A stretch of 7,993 bases of DNA from Nitrosomonadales bacterium (GCA_003235435.1 QJWF01000062.1:1-7993); one strand, 5' to 3'; positions 1 to 7,073 are shown, counted from the stretch's first letter. Numbers and translations: made by a program. Notes: generated from the sequence alone by a model not told the origin.

Positions 1-987
1 CATCCGCCGCTGGCCAAGCGCATCCTGCGCATCGATCCGCATTGGGATGGAAAATTCGATGTCACCGACAAGATCGATCCGTTGGGTAGTGAAGAGGAAG
101 TTGCAGAAGAGCAAACCCTGTCGCGCGAAGAGCTGGCGCAAAGAGCCGCTACCGTTGCTGTCGGTGCCACGATGGCAACGGTCGCAAATGCGATCGACCG
201 GATCGGAAATCCCAAACAGGAAACGATCGATCACGCACGCTCGTTGATTGCGGGGTTGCCCGAAATCATTACTGAGGCTGCACGCGAACCCTATGGCGCA
301 CGCGCCGTGATCTATTCGCTGGTGCTAGACGCGAGGCAGGAAGTCCGTGACAAACAATTGATGCGTCTGCAGGAGCATGCCGATCCGGACGTCTACGCGT
401 TGACGCAAAAGCTGATACCGGAGATGAGCGCACTGGACATCAAATACCGTTTACCGCTGATCGATATCGCGATACCGGCACTCAAACAGATGTCGCTCGA
501 TCAGTACAAGATTTTCAGGGACAACCTGGTCGCTTTGATCGAGATGGATTCAAAGATCGACCTGCTGGAATGGTCGCTGCAGAAAATCCTGTTCAATCAT
601 CTGGATGGGCAATTCTTCAAGCTGCCGCACACAAAACCGCGCTACTTCCATCTCAGCCAGCTCAGCAAGGAGACTGAAATGATCCTCTCGGTGATGGCCT
701 ATGCCGGTCATGATGATCAAAGTGCGATTGAGGCTGCGTTTATTGCGGCAACCAGGACGCTGGAATTCAGTGTCCTCCAATTGCTGCCAAAAAACGAGAT
801 CAGCGTTTCCGGTCTGGATCTTGCCTTGCAAAAACTGGAGATGCTGAATCCCCTGGCCAAACCGCAACTGCTGAAGGCCTGCGCCACCAGTATCATGCAC
901 GACCGGAAGATATCTCCCGTGGAAGTCGAATTGTTGCGCGCCTTTTCCGATGTCCTCGATTGCCCCATGCCCCCGATAATCCCTTAG
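1..987 (+). CDS. M48-family metallopeptidase, C-terminal part with TerB-like extension (5' end outside window)
   Basis: The reading frame is open from the first base, so this is the 3' part of a longer gene; 328 residues are visible. It begins with HPPLAKRILRIDP, the sequence that closes the catalytic domain of HtpX/Ste24-like M48 zinc proteases (the usual form is sHPPLeeRIrrLdP). The zinc motif HExxH and membrane helices would therefore lie upstream, out of view. After an acidic linker (about residues 28-50) and a small Ala/Val-rich patch (about 44-66), the rest is mostly helical. The end, with DRKISPVEVELLRAF followed by a CPMPP turn, resembles the last helices of TerB-like domains. Members of this family are inner-membrane quality-control proteases; the substrate here is unknown. 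A TTG at 82 could be read as a start, but the upstream codons match the family in frame, so it is internal. The peptidase call is confident. The TerB-like label rests on recalled family patterns. Confidence 0.8.
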   Translation, partial: HPPLAKRILRIDPHWDGKFDVTDKIDPLGSEEEVAEEQTLSREELAQRAATVAVGATMATVANAIDRIGNPKQETIDHARSLIAGLPEIITEAAREPYGARAVIYSLVLDARQEVRDKQLMRLQEHADPDVYALTQKLIPEMSALDIKYRLPLIDIAIPALKQMSLDQYKIFRDNLVALIEMDSKIDLLEWSLQKILFNHLDGQFFKLPHTKPRYFHLSQLSKETEMILSVMAYAGHDDQSAIEAAFIAATRTLEFSVLQLLPKNEISVSGLDLALQKLEMLNPLAKPQLLKACATSIMHDRKISPVEVELLRAFSDVLDCPMPPIIP

Positions 988-1128
988 CCGGAATTTGGAG
1001 AATCATTCAGAAGTATCCGGGGCAAACTAAGCTGACTGTTCGGCCGCACAAGTTGGCAAGAATCGGGTCGTAACCGGTCGCCCAAGCTTGCATAATATTC
1101 CGCATCAAGTCGATCATGGGAAATCCAA

Positions 1129-1956
1129 ATGTCTGACTATGAGCGCATCGCGCAAGCCATTTCTTTCATTTCCAGTCGGGTGGAACACCAGCCGACACTG
1201 AATGAAATCGCGGCACATATCCATCTGAGTCCTTTCCACTTCCAGCGTTTATTCAGCCGCTGGGCAGGTGTGACGCCAAAAAGATTCCTGCAAGTGCTGA
1301 CCGTGGAACGCGCCAAACAATTGCTGAGGAAGTCTGTACCGCTGCTCGAGGTTTCCGACTCCATGGGCTTGAGCAGCAGTTCGCGCTTGTATGATCATTT
1401 CGTGCAGCTGGAGGCAGTTACGCCGGGCGAATACAAAACGGGCGGCTTGGGTTTGTCCATTGAATATGCCGTCCATGGCACGCCATTCGGAAATGCTTTT
1501 ATCGCCATCACACCAAAAGGAGTTTGCAAACTTGCTTTTCTGCGGAACGTAGAGACCGATGAACATCTGGCTGATTTAATCAATACATGGCCGTATGCAG
1601 AGATGCATGCAAATCGTCTAAGTACGCTCGGCGTTATCGATGCCATGTTCGGCAGAGAAATGAAATCGAACAGGCCGTTATCATTGCATGTTTCCGGAAC
1701 GAATTTTCAGACCAGCGTATGGAAAGCCTTGCTGATGATACCGCCGGGAACAGTCGCAAGTTATTCTCAAGTGGCGGCTGCGATCGGCCACCCGGACGCT
1801 GCAAGAGCCGTGGGTATGGCGGTGGGTGCCAACCCGGTCGCCTTCCTTATTCCCTGTCACCGTGTTATCCGGCAAAGCGGTAAAATTGGCGGATATCGCT
1901 GGGGCGAAACCCGAAAGCATGCCATCCATGCGTGGGAGGTGGCGAGATATGAATAG
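1129..1956 (+). CDS. Ada-like protein: AraC-type HTH regulator fused to O6-methylguanine-DNA methyltransferase
   Basis: A complete 275-residue protein. Residues 8-102 form a two-HTH AraC/XylS DNA-binding domain (LSPFHFQRLFSRWAGVTP, then a second helix pair ending VTPGEY). Residues 108-272 form an MGMT/Ogt domain that moves alkyl groups from O6-alkylguanine to its own cysteine. The active site is intact: the PCHRV motif places the acceptor at Cys243. At the spacings known from human MGMT one finds Tyr212 (-31), Arg226 (arginine finger, -17), Asn235 (-8) and Glu270 (+27). E. coli Ada has an N-terminal zinc domain whose cysteine accepts methyl from phosphotriesters and switches on activation; here the protein begins directly at the AraC domain, so that switch is absent. 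The ATG at 1129 has only a weak purine run (GGGAAA) upstream. The 141-base gap before it shows an AT-rich patch (CATAATAT near 1091) but no convincing -35 or Ada box. It may act mainly in repair, or be regulated by methylation of Cys243. Confidence 0.93.
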   Translation: MSDYERIAQAISFISSRVEHQPTLNEIAAHIHLSPFHFQRLFSRWAGVTPKRFLQVLTVERAKQLLRKSVPLLEVSDSMGLSSSSRLYDHFVQLEAVTPGEYKTGGLGLSIEYAVHGTPFGNAFIAITPKGVCKLAFLRNVETDEHLADLINTWPYAEMHANRLSTLGVIDAMFGREMKSNRPLSLHVSGTNFQTSVWKALLMIPPGTVASYSQVAAAIGHPDAARAVGMAVGANPVAFLIPCHRVIRQSGKIGGYRWGETRKHAIHAWEVARYE

Positions 1957-1977
1957 CATTCGCCATTGGAAGCAAAG

Positions 1978-2006
1978 TTTACCGGTATCAAATTAATTGC
2001 TGTAAA
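1978..2006 (+). promoter_or_regulatory. Possible sigma70-type promoter for the DUF2157/DUF4824 pair
   Basis: TTTACC (1978-1983) and TGTAAA (2001-2006) each match four of six consensus positions and are separated by 17 bases. They lie in the AT-rich gap just before the gene at 2031. The leader from there to the start codon would be short (about 20 bases) and is A-rich without a good Shine-Dalgarno sequence. This is weak evidence from spacing and position only. Confidence 0.25.
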
Positions 2007-2030
2007 GAAAGTTGATGAAAAAAGAAAACA

Positions 2031-3116
2031 ATGAGTGACACTTCCCGAATCGAAGCACAGCAGCGCGCAGATGAGATCCGTATCTTCCGCAAGGAATTGG
2101 ACCGTCTGGAATCTGAAGGCGTGCTCAAGCTCGCGGATGCGCAACGCGCTACGGTAAGCGCGCATCACGAAGGTTTGTTGGCTCGCTTTGCCCAATCTTT
2201 CGACATCGACCGCGACGTGCGCGCCAAGCAGATGTCTTGGGGCATGCGCATCTCTTCGTTCCTCGGTGCACTGGCGCTGGCGGCCAGCGTGTTCTTTCTG
2301 TTCTATCAATTCTGGGGCCGTTTCAACGAGTCTGTGCAGGTGGCCATTCTCATCGGCGCATCGCTCGGCATGTTCGCGCTCACGATATGGATACAGGGGC
2401 GCGATGCATCGGGCTATTTCACCAAGCTGGCGGCGATGGTGGCGTTCGCGTGCTTCGTGCTCAACATCGCGATGCTGGGGCAGATCTTCAATATCACGCC
2501 CTCAGACAAGGCACTGCTGCCCTGGGCGGCGCTGGCCCTGCTGTTTGCCTATGCCTGCGACCTGCGTCTGCTGCTGGCTGCAGGCATCATCTGCATCATC
2601 GTGTACACGGCAGCGCGTTTCGGCACTTGGAACGGGATGTACTGGATACATTTCGGCGAGCGCCCGGAGAATTTCTTTCCGGTGTCGGTGTTTTTGTTTT
2701 TTTTCCCGCAATGGGTACCGCACCGGCATCGCGAGGATTTTGCGCCGGTGTACCGGGTGTTCGCGATTCTGTCTTTCCTGCTGCCGGTGCTGATCCTGTC
2801 CAATTGGGGATACATCAGTTACCTGACCTGGACTGCCACCGCGATAGAAAACTTCTACCAGGTGCTCGGTTTCGCGCTCAGCGCCGCGCTGGTGTGGCTG
2901 GGCCTGCGCCGCCAGTGGGGAGAAGTGACGAATACCGGCGTGACCTTCTTCGTGATCTTTCTCTACACCAAGTTTTACGACTGGTGGTGGGAGACGATGC
3001 CGAAATATCTTTTCTTCCTCGTGGTCGGTCTCACCGCGGTGCTGTTCCTGTTCATCCTGAAACGCCTCCGCACTTCGTCACAGGAACGGACAGCCCAGAT
3101 ACGGGAGGCCGTATGA
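2031..3116 (+). CDS. DUF2157-family polytopic inner-membrane protein
   Basis: A 361-residue protein of unknown function. Residues 1-70 are charged and helical and probably cytoplasmic (many Glu, Arg and Gln). The rest is a set of roughly nine or ten hydrophobic segments, for example about 74-93, 102-121, 131-150, 162-177, 179-195, 214-228, 242-258, 273-291, 301-315 and 326-344, followed by a basic tail (KRLR). The N-terminal soluble region leading into many helices, and the last pair with an aromatic KFYDWWWE turn before the final helix, are typical of DUF2157 membrane proteins. No catalytic motif is visible. The next gene starts inside its stop codon (ATGA), so the two products are translationally coupled and likely work together in the inner membrane. 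The ATG at 2031 is preceded by an A-rich stretch instead of a clear ribosome binding site; no better in-frame start is seen. Confidence 0.8.
   Translation: MSDTSRIEAQQRADEIRIFRKELDRLESEGVLKLADAQRATVSAHHEGLLARFAQSFDIDRDVRAKQMSWGMRISSFLGALALAASVFFLFYQFWGRFNESVQVAILIGASLGMFALTIWIQGRDASGYFTKLAAMVAFACFVLNIAMLGQIFNITPSDKALLPWAALALLFAYACDLRLLLAAGIICIIVYTAARFGTWNGMYWIHFGERPENFFPVSVFLFFFPQWVPHRHREDFAPVYRVFAILSFLLPVLILSNWGYISYLTWTATAIENFYQVLGFALSAALVWLGLRRQWGEVTNTGVTFFVIFLYTKFYDWWWETMPKYLFFLVVGLTAVLFLFILKRLRTSSQERTAQIREAV
3103..3108 (+). promoter_or_regulatory. Ribosome binding site deciding the start at 3113
   Basis: GGGAGG lies four bases before an ATG that overlaps the TGA of the upstream gene. The downstream frame stays open by chance back to 2237, so this site together with the ATGA overlap is what fixes the true start. 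Confidence 0.75.
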
Positions 3117-3976
3117 AAGCATGGGGCCCGACAAACTGGACGAGAAGGCATACGCTGATCATCGGCCTGACGCTGATCCTGCTGACCAATGCCACTGCAT
3201 TGCTGGGTGTTTACTGGAACCGCTCGGGTACACCGGAAAGCACACTCAAGCTGACCCAGCGCGAACTGCAACAGCCTTATGGCTGGGGAATGAATCGCGA
3301 GAACAGCGGCATGTCGCTGCGCATCCAATGGCGCGTTCCTTCGGGAGAGAAATACTGGGCTTATTCCAACTATGGCGGATCACCGGAATGGCTGGATGAA
3401 ACCAAGATGGCAAGCCTCGGTTTCGATGTCAGCAAGCCATCGGACATGGATTACCGCTGGTCGAACCGGCAACTCAGCAGGGAAGTACTGTTGGTGCTGG
3501 AACTTGACGGGCCGGCCTATCAGGAAATCTTGCAGCAGGTCCGACAATTTGCCGCAGAGCAGGATGCCAGGCTCACGGCGCTGCCCGGCGACAAACAGAT
3601 GCAGGACAACGCCAAGCGCGCGCATGAAGATGTAACGAGAGAGGAGCAGGAGAACAGCCGGTTGTTTGCGATCGATGCCGGGTTGAATCTGTCTGAGCTG
3701 CGCGCAAAATATCCGGACCGTAACCGCCATGCCATCATGCGCGCGCAGGTGCGGCCATCGTACGTTGGTAAACCGGACAGGATCGCGGGCTATATCGACA
3801 AGATCAGCATCGACGAGATCAATGTGCCGCATGAATATCATGCTGCGCTCGATATCCGGGCGCGGCCGGCGACCCTTAAAACGCTGACATCCGGAGGTCG
3901 GAAATTCGAAGCCAGCGTGGCCTTCGGACAGCGCCTTGAACCGTGGCTGGTTGGGATTTCTGTTGTGAAGCAATAA
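3113..3976 (+). CDS. DUF4824-like protein, single N-terminal membrane anchor
   Basis: A 287-residue protein that starts in the ATGA overlap with the DUF2157 gene and uses a good GGGAGG site. A basic N-terminus (WTRRH) followed by a hydrophobic helix at about residues 14-34 gives an uncleaved anchor or signal-anchor, so most of the chain should face the periplasm. Residues 45-135 contain LTQRELQQPYGWG, a segment with many aromatic residues (IQWRVPSGEKYWAYSNYGG) and the acidic WLDETKMASLGFD. Residues 136-185 are a charged, probably helical stretch, and the C-terminal third is rich in beta-type sequence. The pattern LTxRELxxP and the pairing with a DUF2157 gene fit the DUF4824 family, whose role is unknown. 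No enzymatic motif or lipobox is visible. The stop codon overlaps the U-tract of a terminator on the opposite strand. Confidence 0.72.
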   Translation: MKAWGPTNWTRRHTLIIGLTLILLTNATALLGVYWNRSGTPESTLKLTQRELQQPYGWGMNRENSGMSLRIQWRVPSGEKYWAYSNYGGSPEWLDETKMASLGFDVSKPSDMDYRWSNRQLSREVLLVLELDGPAYQEILQQVRQFAAEQDARLTALPGDKQMQDNAKRAHEDVTREEQENSRLFAIDAGLNLSELRAKYPDRNRHAIMRAQVRPSYVGKPDRIAGYIDKISIDEINVPHEYHAALDIRARPATLKTLTSGGRKFEASVAFGQRLEPWLVGISVVKQ

Positions 3977-4009
3977 AAAAGTGCCATGCAACGTTAGTGG
4001 AAGCATGGC
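3975..4009 (-). terminator. Intrinsic terminator for the minus-strand genes
   Basis: Read on the minus strand, GCCATGC (4009-4003) and GCATGGC (3989-3983) form a perfect 7-bp stem with a 13-base loop. Two bases later there is a run of six T (3980-3975). The stem starts 25 bases after the stop codon of the gene ending at 4035. On the plus strand the hairpin has no T-run after it, so it should terminate only the minus-strand transcript. The T-run includes part of the TAA stop of the convergent gene. Confidence 0.68.
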
Positions 4010-4034
4010 TGATCATCGCGAACCCAGCCTGGAT

Positions 4035-4781
4035 CTAGAAAAGAACTTCCAGTCCGACCAGCGGCCCTCTCAACCTGAAATCGAGCGGAGAGTCCGCTGT
4101 CTTTTCGGGGACCAAGGACATCCATGCGTACCCGCCGCGCAGTGCCACGCTCTTGATCGGCTTGTACACGAGCGCCAATTCGCCCTGGAACATGTCGGTC
4201 TGCTTCCCTTTGTTGTAGGTTTCAAAAAAGTATGAAAACGGGTTCTGCGTCAGCAGCACGGCCCTGCCTTCGGCGGAGGTGTTGTCCAAAAGACGCCAGC
4301 GCAGGCCCATCCCCATCGTCAGCGCGTAATCAGTTTGCGAGCTTTGCAGCACGAACGGTGCTGTGGTGACATCGGAGCGCAGGCTATAGTTCACTTCCCC
4401 CAGGCCCATGAATATGTCCAACTCAGCAGGATATTTTTCCATATGGGCCGTGCCGCTATAGGCAAGGTGTGCATAGGAGACGTCGGCTCGATGAGAGATC
4501 TGCTGCGGCCCTGCAACGGAATTGCCACCTACAGACATGACCTCGCCCGTTGCGAGCGACTGGTCGCTGTGCCCTGCAGTTTTGGTGTATTGGAATTCTA
4601 CGCCGTCGCTCCCTTTGCCCAAGGCTTCATTCACGTTTTCCCGAGGATGCCATACCGCGCGGACTGAATAGAACGGCGAACTGGTATCGTTGATGTTGAT
4701 TGGAACCGTTGCATTGGCAAGGCAGCCGGCCAGCAGGGGCAAGGCCACGGTGGTCATCAACAGGGAAGTTTTGTGAGTCAT
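4035..4781 (-). CDS. Putative outer-membrane beta-barrel lipoprotein
   Basis: A 248-residue protein with a lipoprotein signal peptide: a short basic start (MTHK), a hydrophobic core and the lipobox LAGC, which puts the lipidated Cys at residue 20. Residue +2 is Leu, not Asp, so the Lol system should carry it to the outer membrane. The mature part has about eight amphipathic stretches with alternating hydrophobic residues and turns (for example DVSYAHLAYSG, ELDIFMGLGEVNYSL, ALTMGMGLRWRL, ELALVYKP, VALRGGYAWMSL), and it ends in Phe (LEVLF), as outer-membrane barrels do. I do not recognise a specific family; a small OmpA/OmpW-sized barrel is the best guess. Upstream, GGAAAA sits at a workable distance from the ATG. 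A TATATT box at 4817-4812 in the 64-base gap may be a -10 element, but it lacks a good -35. An intrinsic terminator follows the gene. Confidence 0.72.
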   Translation of the reverse strand: MTHKTSLLMTTVALPLLAGCLANATVPININDTSSPFYSVRAVWHPRENVNEALGKGSDGVEFQYTKTAGHSDQSLATGEVMSVGGNSVAGPQQISHRADVSYAHLAYSGTAHMEKYPAELDIFMGLGEVNYSLRSDVTTAPFVLQSSQTDYALTMGMGLRWRLLDNTSAEGRAVLLTQNPFSYFFETYNKGKQTDMFQGELALVYKPIKSVALRGGYAWMSLVPEKTADSPLDFRLRGPLVGLEVLF

Positions 4782-4845
4782 CGCTTTTTTCCAGTTGCCT
4801 GGAACTGCATCAATATATCAGTGTATAAGGCGGGCCAAAAACGCA

Positions 4846-5514
4846 TCACGTTTTCGTCTTGTGCTGCTCCAATGCTTCCATCGCGTCCTTCGCGATTTCG
4901 CGAACCTCCTCGTTAGAATCCTTGAGGCAGGCTTCGACATGGTTGCGCGCTGCTGCGCTGCCGGTGAGGCCGAGCAGATGACACGCGTCGGCGCGCACCC
5001 GATGGTCGGAATGGCGGGCGAGTTCGGCAAGTTGCGGCAGCAGCTTGCGCAGAACCGGCGTGTTGGCATGGGCTTCCAGCAGCGCACTGACGCCAAGTCG
5101 AACCCCCATCTTGGCCCTGGGATTGGCGATGGTGGCAAGCAGCGGCTCGAGGCGTTGGGTATCCGCTTCGATGAATGCCAAGGCCTGCTTGTAACTGCCC
5201 AGTTTAAGCAGGTGTTCGACATAGTGCGCGATGCCTTCCATTCCATTCGCCCACTCGGCCCATCGTTTCAGCTCGGAAGTGCTGTGCGAGCCGGTGAGGG
5301 TGAACGGGCCCAAGCGCAACCATGGGGTGGCGCGCACGCCGTGTTCCGCAGCCTGTTCGGGATGTGCGGCAACATTCACCACCGTCATCTTTCCGATCAG
5401 CCCCTGCTTGGCCAACTCGCCCAGCCCTCGTATGACGGTTGCGCAGTGCGTGCAGCCGGGGGCGGTGAAGAGCAGGGCATCGGGCGGCATGGAAGGGGAA
5501 TGGGTAGTGTTCAT
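4846..5514 (-). CDS. Thioredoxin-like domain fused to HEAT repeats
   Basis: A 222-residue protein. Residues 12-90 look like a compact thioredoxin/glutaredoxin fold: strand ALLFTAPG, then a CTHC redox motif (Cys21, Cys24) at a helix start, a second strand MTVVNVAAHP, and ATPW with a probable cis-Pro at 64 facing the active site, followed by LRLGPFTLTG. Residues 93-125 are a helical linker. About 126-217 are HEAT-type repeats, with paired helices and the typical pattern HSDHRVRADACHLLGL, then DSNEEVREIAKDAMEAL. There is no signal peptide, so a cytoplasmic location is expected. The first half could reduce or sense disulfides while the HEAT part binds a partner; both are inferences. The partner is unknown. 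The ATG at 5514 has no clear ribosome binding site, and Met9 (5490) is an alternative start that keeps the whole fold. The gene is 86 bases after the symporter gene and 64 bases before the barrel gene, in the same direction. Confidence 0.8.
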   Translation of the reverse strand: MNTTHSPSMPPDALLFTAPGCTHCATVIRGLGELAKQGLIGKMTVVNVAAHPEQAAEHGVRATPWLRLGPFTLTGSHSTSELKRWAEWANGMEGIAHYVEHLLKLGSYKQALAFIEADTQRLEPLLATIANPRAKMGVRLGVSALLEAHANTPVLRKLLPQLAELARHSDHRVRADACHLLGLTGSAAARNHVEACLKDSNEEVREIAKDAMEALEQHKTKT

Positions 5515-5538
5515 TGGTTGACGGGGTGTCGCCGCTTC

Positions 5539-5577
5539 GCTTCATGAAGCATATAGTCGGTTCCGGATATGTTTTAA
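5539..5577 (-). promoter_or_regulatory. Possible promoter with palindromic operator before the thioredoxin-HEAT gene
   Basis: On the minus strand TTAAAA (5577-5572) and TATATG (5555-5550) are 16 bases apart, each matching four of six consensus positions. Immediately after the -10 lies a perfect 12-base palindrome, GCTTCATGAAGC (5550-5539), which would cover the start point. The position suits an operator. The promoter match is weak and no regulator is known. Confidence 0.3.
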
Positions 5578-5600
5578 GGGCATGGGGCGCAGTCCTGATG

Positions 5601-7064
5601 CTAATCACGGGACAATGATTGCAAAACATAAGCCGTCGCAACGATCAGCAATGTTCCGATCACGCCGATCATCATGGTATGCAGGCCAAATCCCCAGCCA
5701 GCATCAGCAAACCATAGTTTACTTCCGGTTGCCCAGGCTACAAAGATCAACCCTGCAATCGTTGCGGCCAATGCCTGCCGCGATTGAAGGTTCGGCATGA
5801 GCACAGCCGACAGGAACAGGCCCAGCATGCCTCCGCCGAAGATCGCCGACATCTGCCACCAGACATCCAGCGCCGTCTTCGCATTGATCATCAGCAAACT
5901 GGCCAGGGTGGCAAGGGTGCCGATGACGCCTGTTGCGAGGCGGATCATGTTCAGTTGCACGTGATCGCCCGCTTCGATCTTCAAGACGCGTTTGTAAAAA
6001 TCGATGGTATACACCGTTGCGGAGCTGTTGAGCGAAGAGGAAAGCGTGCTCATTCCGGCTGCCAGTACGGCGGCGATGACCAGCCCGACCAGACCCACCG
6101 GCAATTCATGCACGATGAAATACGGGAAGACTTCATCTGCCTTGGCCGGCAGGTCTGTCACCGGCGCATTCAAATAATAAACATACAGCGAAGTGCCTAT
6201 CATGAAAAACAGGGCCGAGATCGGGATGTAGATCAGGCCGCCCAACCACAGGGCCTTTCTCGCTTCCTTCTCGGAGGAAGCGGATAAGAAGCGTTGGATA
6301 TAGTTTTGGTCGACGGAAAAATTTTTGAGGTTTTCCACGATACCGAAAATGAAGACCACCCAGAAACCCTGGATGACCAGATCAAAATCCATGGATCCCG
6401 GGGAAAATTTATTCTCCCTGACGGCTACCGAAGTGAAATTTTCCCAACCGCCCGGCATGTTGAACAACAGTAAGAACAGACACAGCAAAGCCCCAGACAG
6501 CAAGACCACTGCCTGGACAACGTCGGTCCAGACCACCGCGGCGAAGCCGCCCAGGAGGGTATACAAAACCGTCAGCGCACCAAGGATCAGGATCAACACC
6601 TTGATATCCACGTTCATCAGTGCCGCGATTGCCAAGGCGGTGAGATACAACACCACGGCGAAGCGCCCGATCTGCAGCAGGATGTAGGCAGTGCTCATGT
6701 ACAAGCGCGCCCACAGCGCGAAACGTTGCTCAAGATACTCGTAGGCGGTCGTCCTGACCCGGTTGCGGTAGAGCGGAATGAACCACGCGGATGCGAACAA
6801 CATGGCGATGGGCAGCGTCAGGGAAAAGACAAAGGGGCTCCAGTCGGAGGCGTAGCTTTTGCCGGGGTTGGCCAGGAAGCTGATGCTGCTGAAATAGGTT
6901 GCCATCACGGACAGGCCCAGGGCCCAGCCGGGGATCAGGTTTCCGCCAAGCGTGAACCCCTTCATGTCGCCGCTGCGCTTTACAAACCAGGAGCCAAAAA
7001 TTGTCGTGCCGACAAGGTAGATAACGATGATCAGATAGTCGATTGGTGATATGCCGTTGCTCAT
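5601..7064 (-). CDS. Sodium:solute symporter (SSS/SLC5 family)
   Basis: A 487-residue inner-membrane transporter of the LeuT fold with about 13 predicted helices, a normal length for the family. Family marks in order: IPGWALGLSVMATYFSSISFL (split as helix 1, residues 44-64), RTTAYEYLEQRF (104-115), the conserved LLGGFAAVVWTDVVQ stretch (170-184), DQNYIQRFLSASSEKEA (252-268), and the helix with AAGMSTLSSSLNSSAT (335-350) followed by DFYKR. Aligned with vSGLT, the Na2-site residues would be Ala336, Ser339 and Thr340, so sodium coupling is likely. The substrate cannot be read from sequence; sugars, sialic acid and carboxylates all occur in relatives. The frame is open up to 7181, but the ATG at 7064 starts the conserved N-terminus (SPIDYLIIVIYLVGT) and has an AAGGGA site. 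Earlier codons would overlap the NnrS gene and give a basic, unrelated leader. It lies 49 bases after NnrS, so an operon is probable. Confidence 0.93.
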   Translation of the reverse strand: MSNGISPIDYLIIVIYLVGTTIFGSWFVKRSGDMKGFTLGGNLIPGWALGLSVMATYFSSISFLANPGKSYASDWSPFVFSLTLPIAMLFASAWFIPLYRNRVRTTAYEYLEQRFALWARLYMSTAYILLQIGRFAVVLYLTALAIAALMNVDIKVLILILGALTVLYTLLGGFAAVVWTDVVQAVVLLSGALLCLFLLLFNMPGGWENFTSVAVRENKFSPGSMDFDLVIQGFWVVFIFGIVENLKNFSVDQNYIQRFLSASSEKEARKALWLGGLIYIPISALFFMIGTSLYVYYLNAPVTDLPAKADEVFPYFIVHELPVGLVGLVIAAVLAAGMSTLSSSLNSSATVYTIDFYKRVLKIEAGDHVQLNMIRLATGVIGTLATLASLLMINAKTALDVWWQMSAIFGGGMLGLFLSAVLMPNLQSRQALAATIAGLIFVAWATGSKLWFADAGWGFGLHTMMIGVIGTLLIVATAYVLQSLSRD

Positions 7065-7073
7065 GCAGCTGTT

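Noticed and set aside
988..1128. Promoter or Ada box before the Ada-like gene.
   Set aside because: CATAATAT near 1091 resembles a -10, but no acceptable -35 occurs at 16-18 bases and no repeated box is seen. TTGGCA at 1053 is too far away.
1940..1965. Inverted repeat TGGCGA/TCGCCA around the end of the Ada-like gene as a terminator.
   Set aside because: The stem is only 6 bp with a 14-base loop and has no T-run after it.
2237..3112. Open frame running upstream of the DUF4824 gene, giving a possible 579-residue protein.
   Set aside because: It is out of frame with the clearly membrane-type DUF2157 gene, its product is rich in Arg, Gly and Ala without family features, and the ATGA overlap with GGGAGG marks the true start at 3113.
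3380..4006. A 208-residue open frame on the minus strand opposite the DUF4824 gene.
   Set aside because: It lies antisense to a coupled, family-like gene, crosses the terminator hairpin, and its product has no domain-like composition.
4837..4854. Small hairpin AAAACG-loop-CGTTTTT at the end of the thioredoxin-HEAT gene as a terminator on the minus strand.
   Set aside because: The stem has four A-T and only two G-C pairs and includes the last codons. It is too weak to call, although some attenuation cannot be excluded.
4795..5547. A 250-residue open frame on the plus strand opposite the thioredoxin-HEAT gene.
   Set aside because: The minus-strand product has CxxC, cis-Pro and HEAT patterns; the plus-strand product is a low-information shadow rich in Gly, Arg and Gln.
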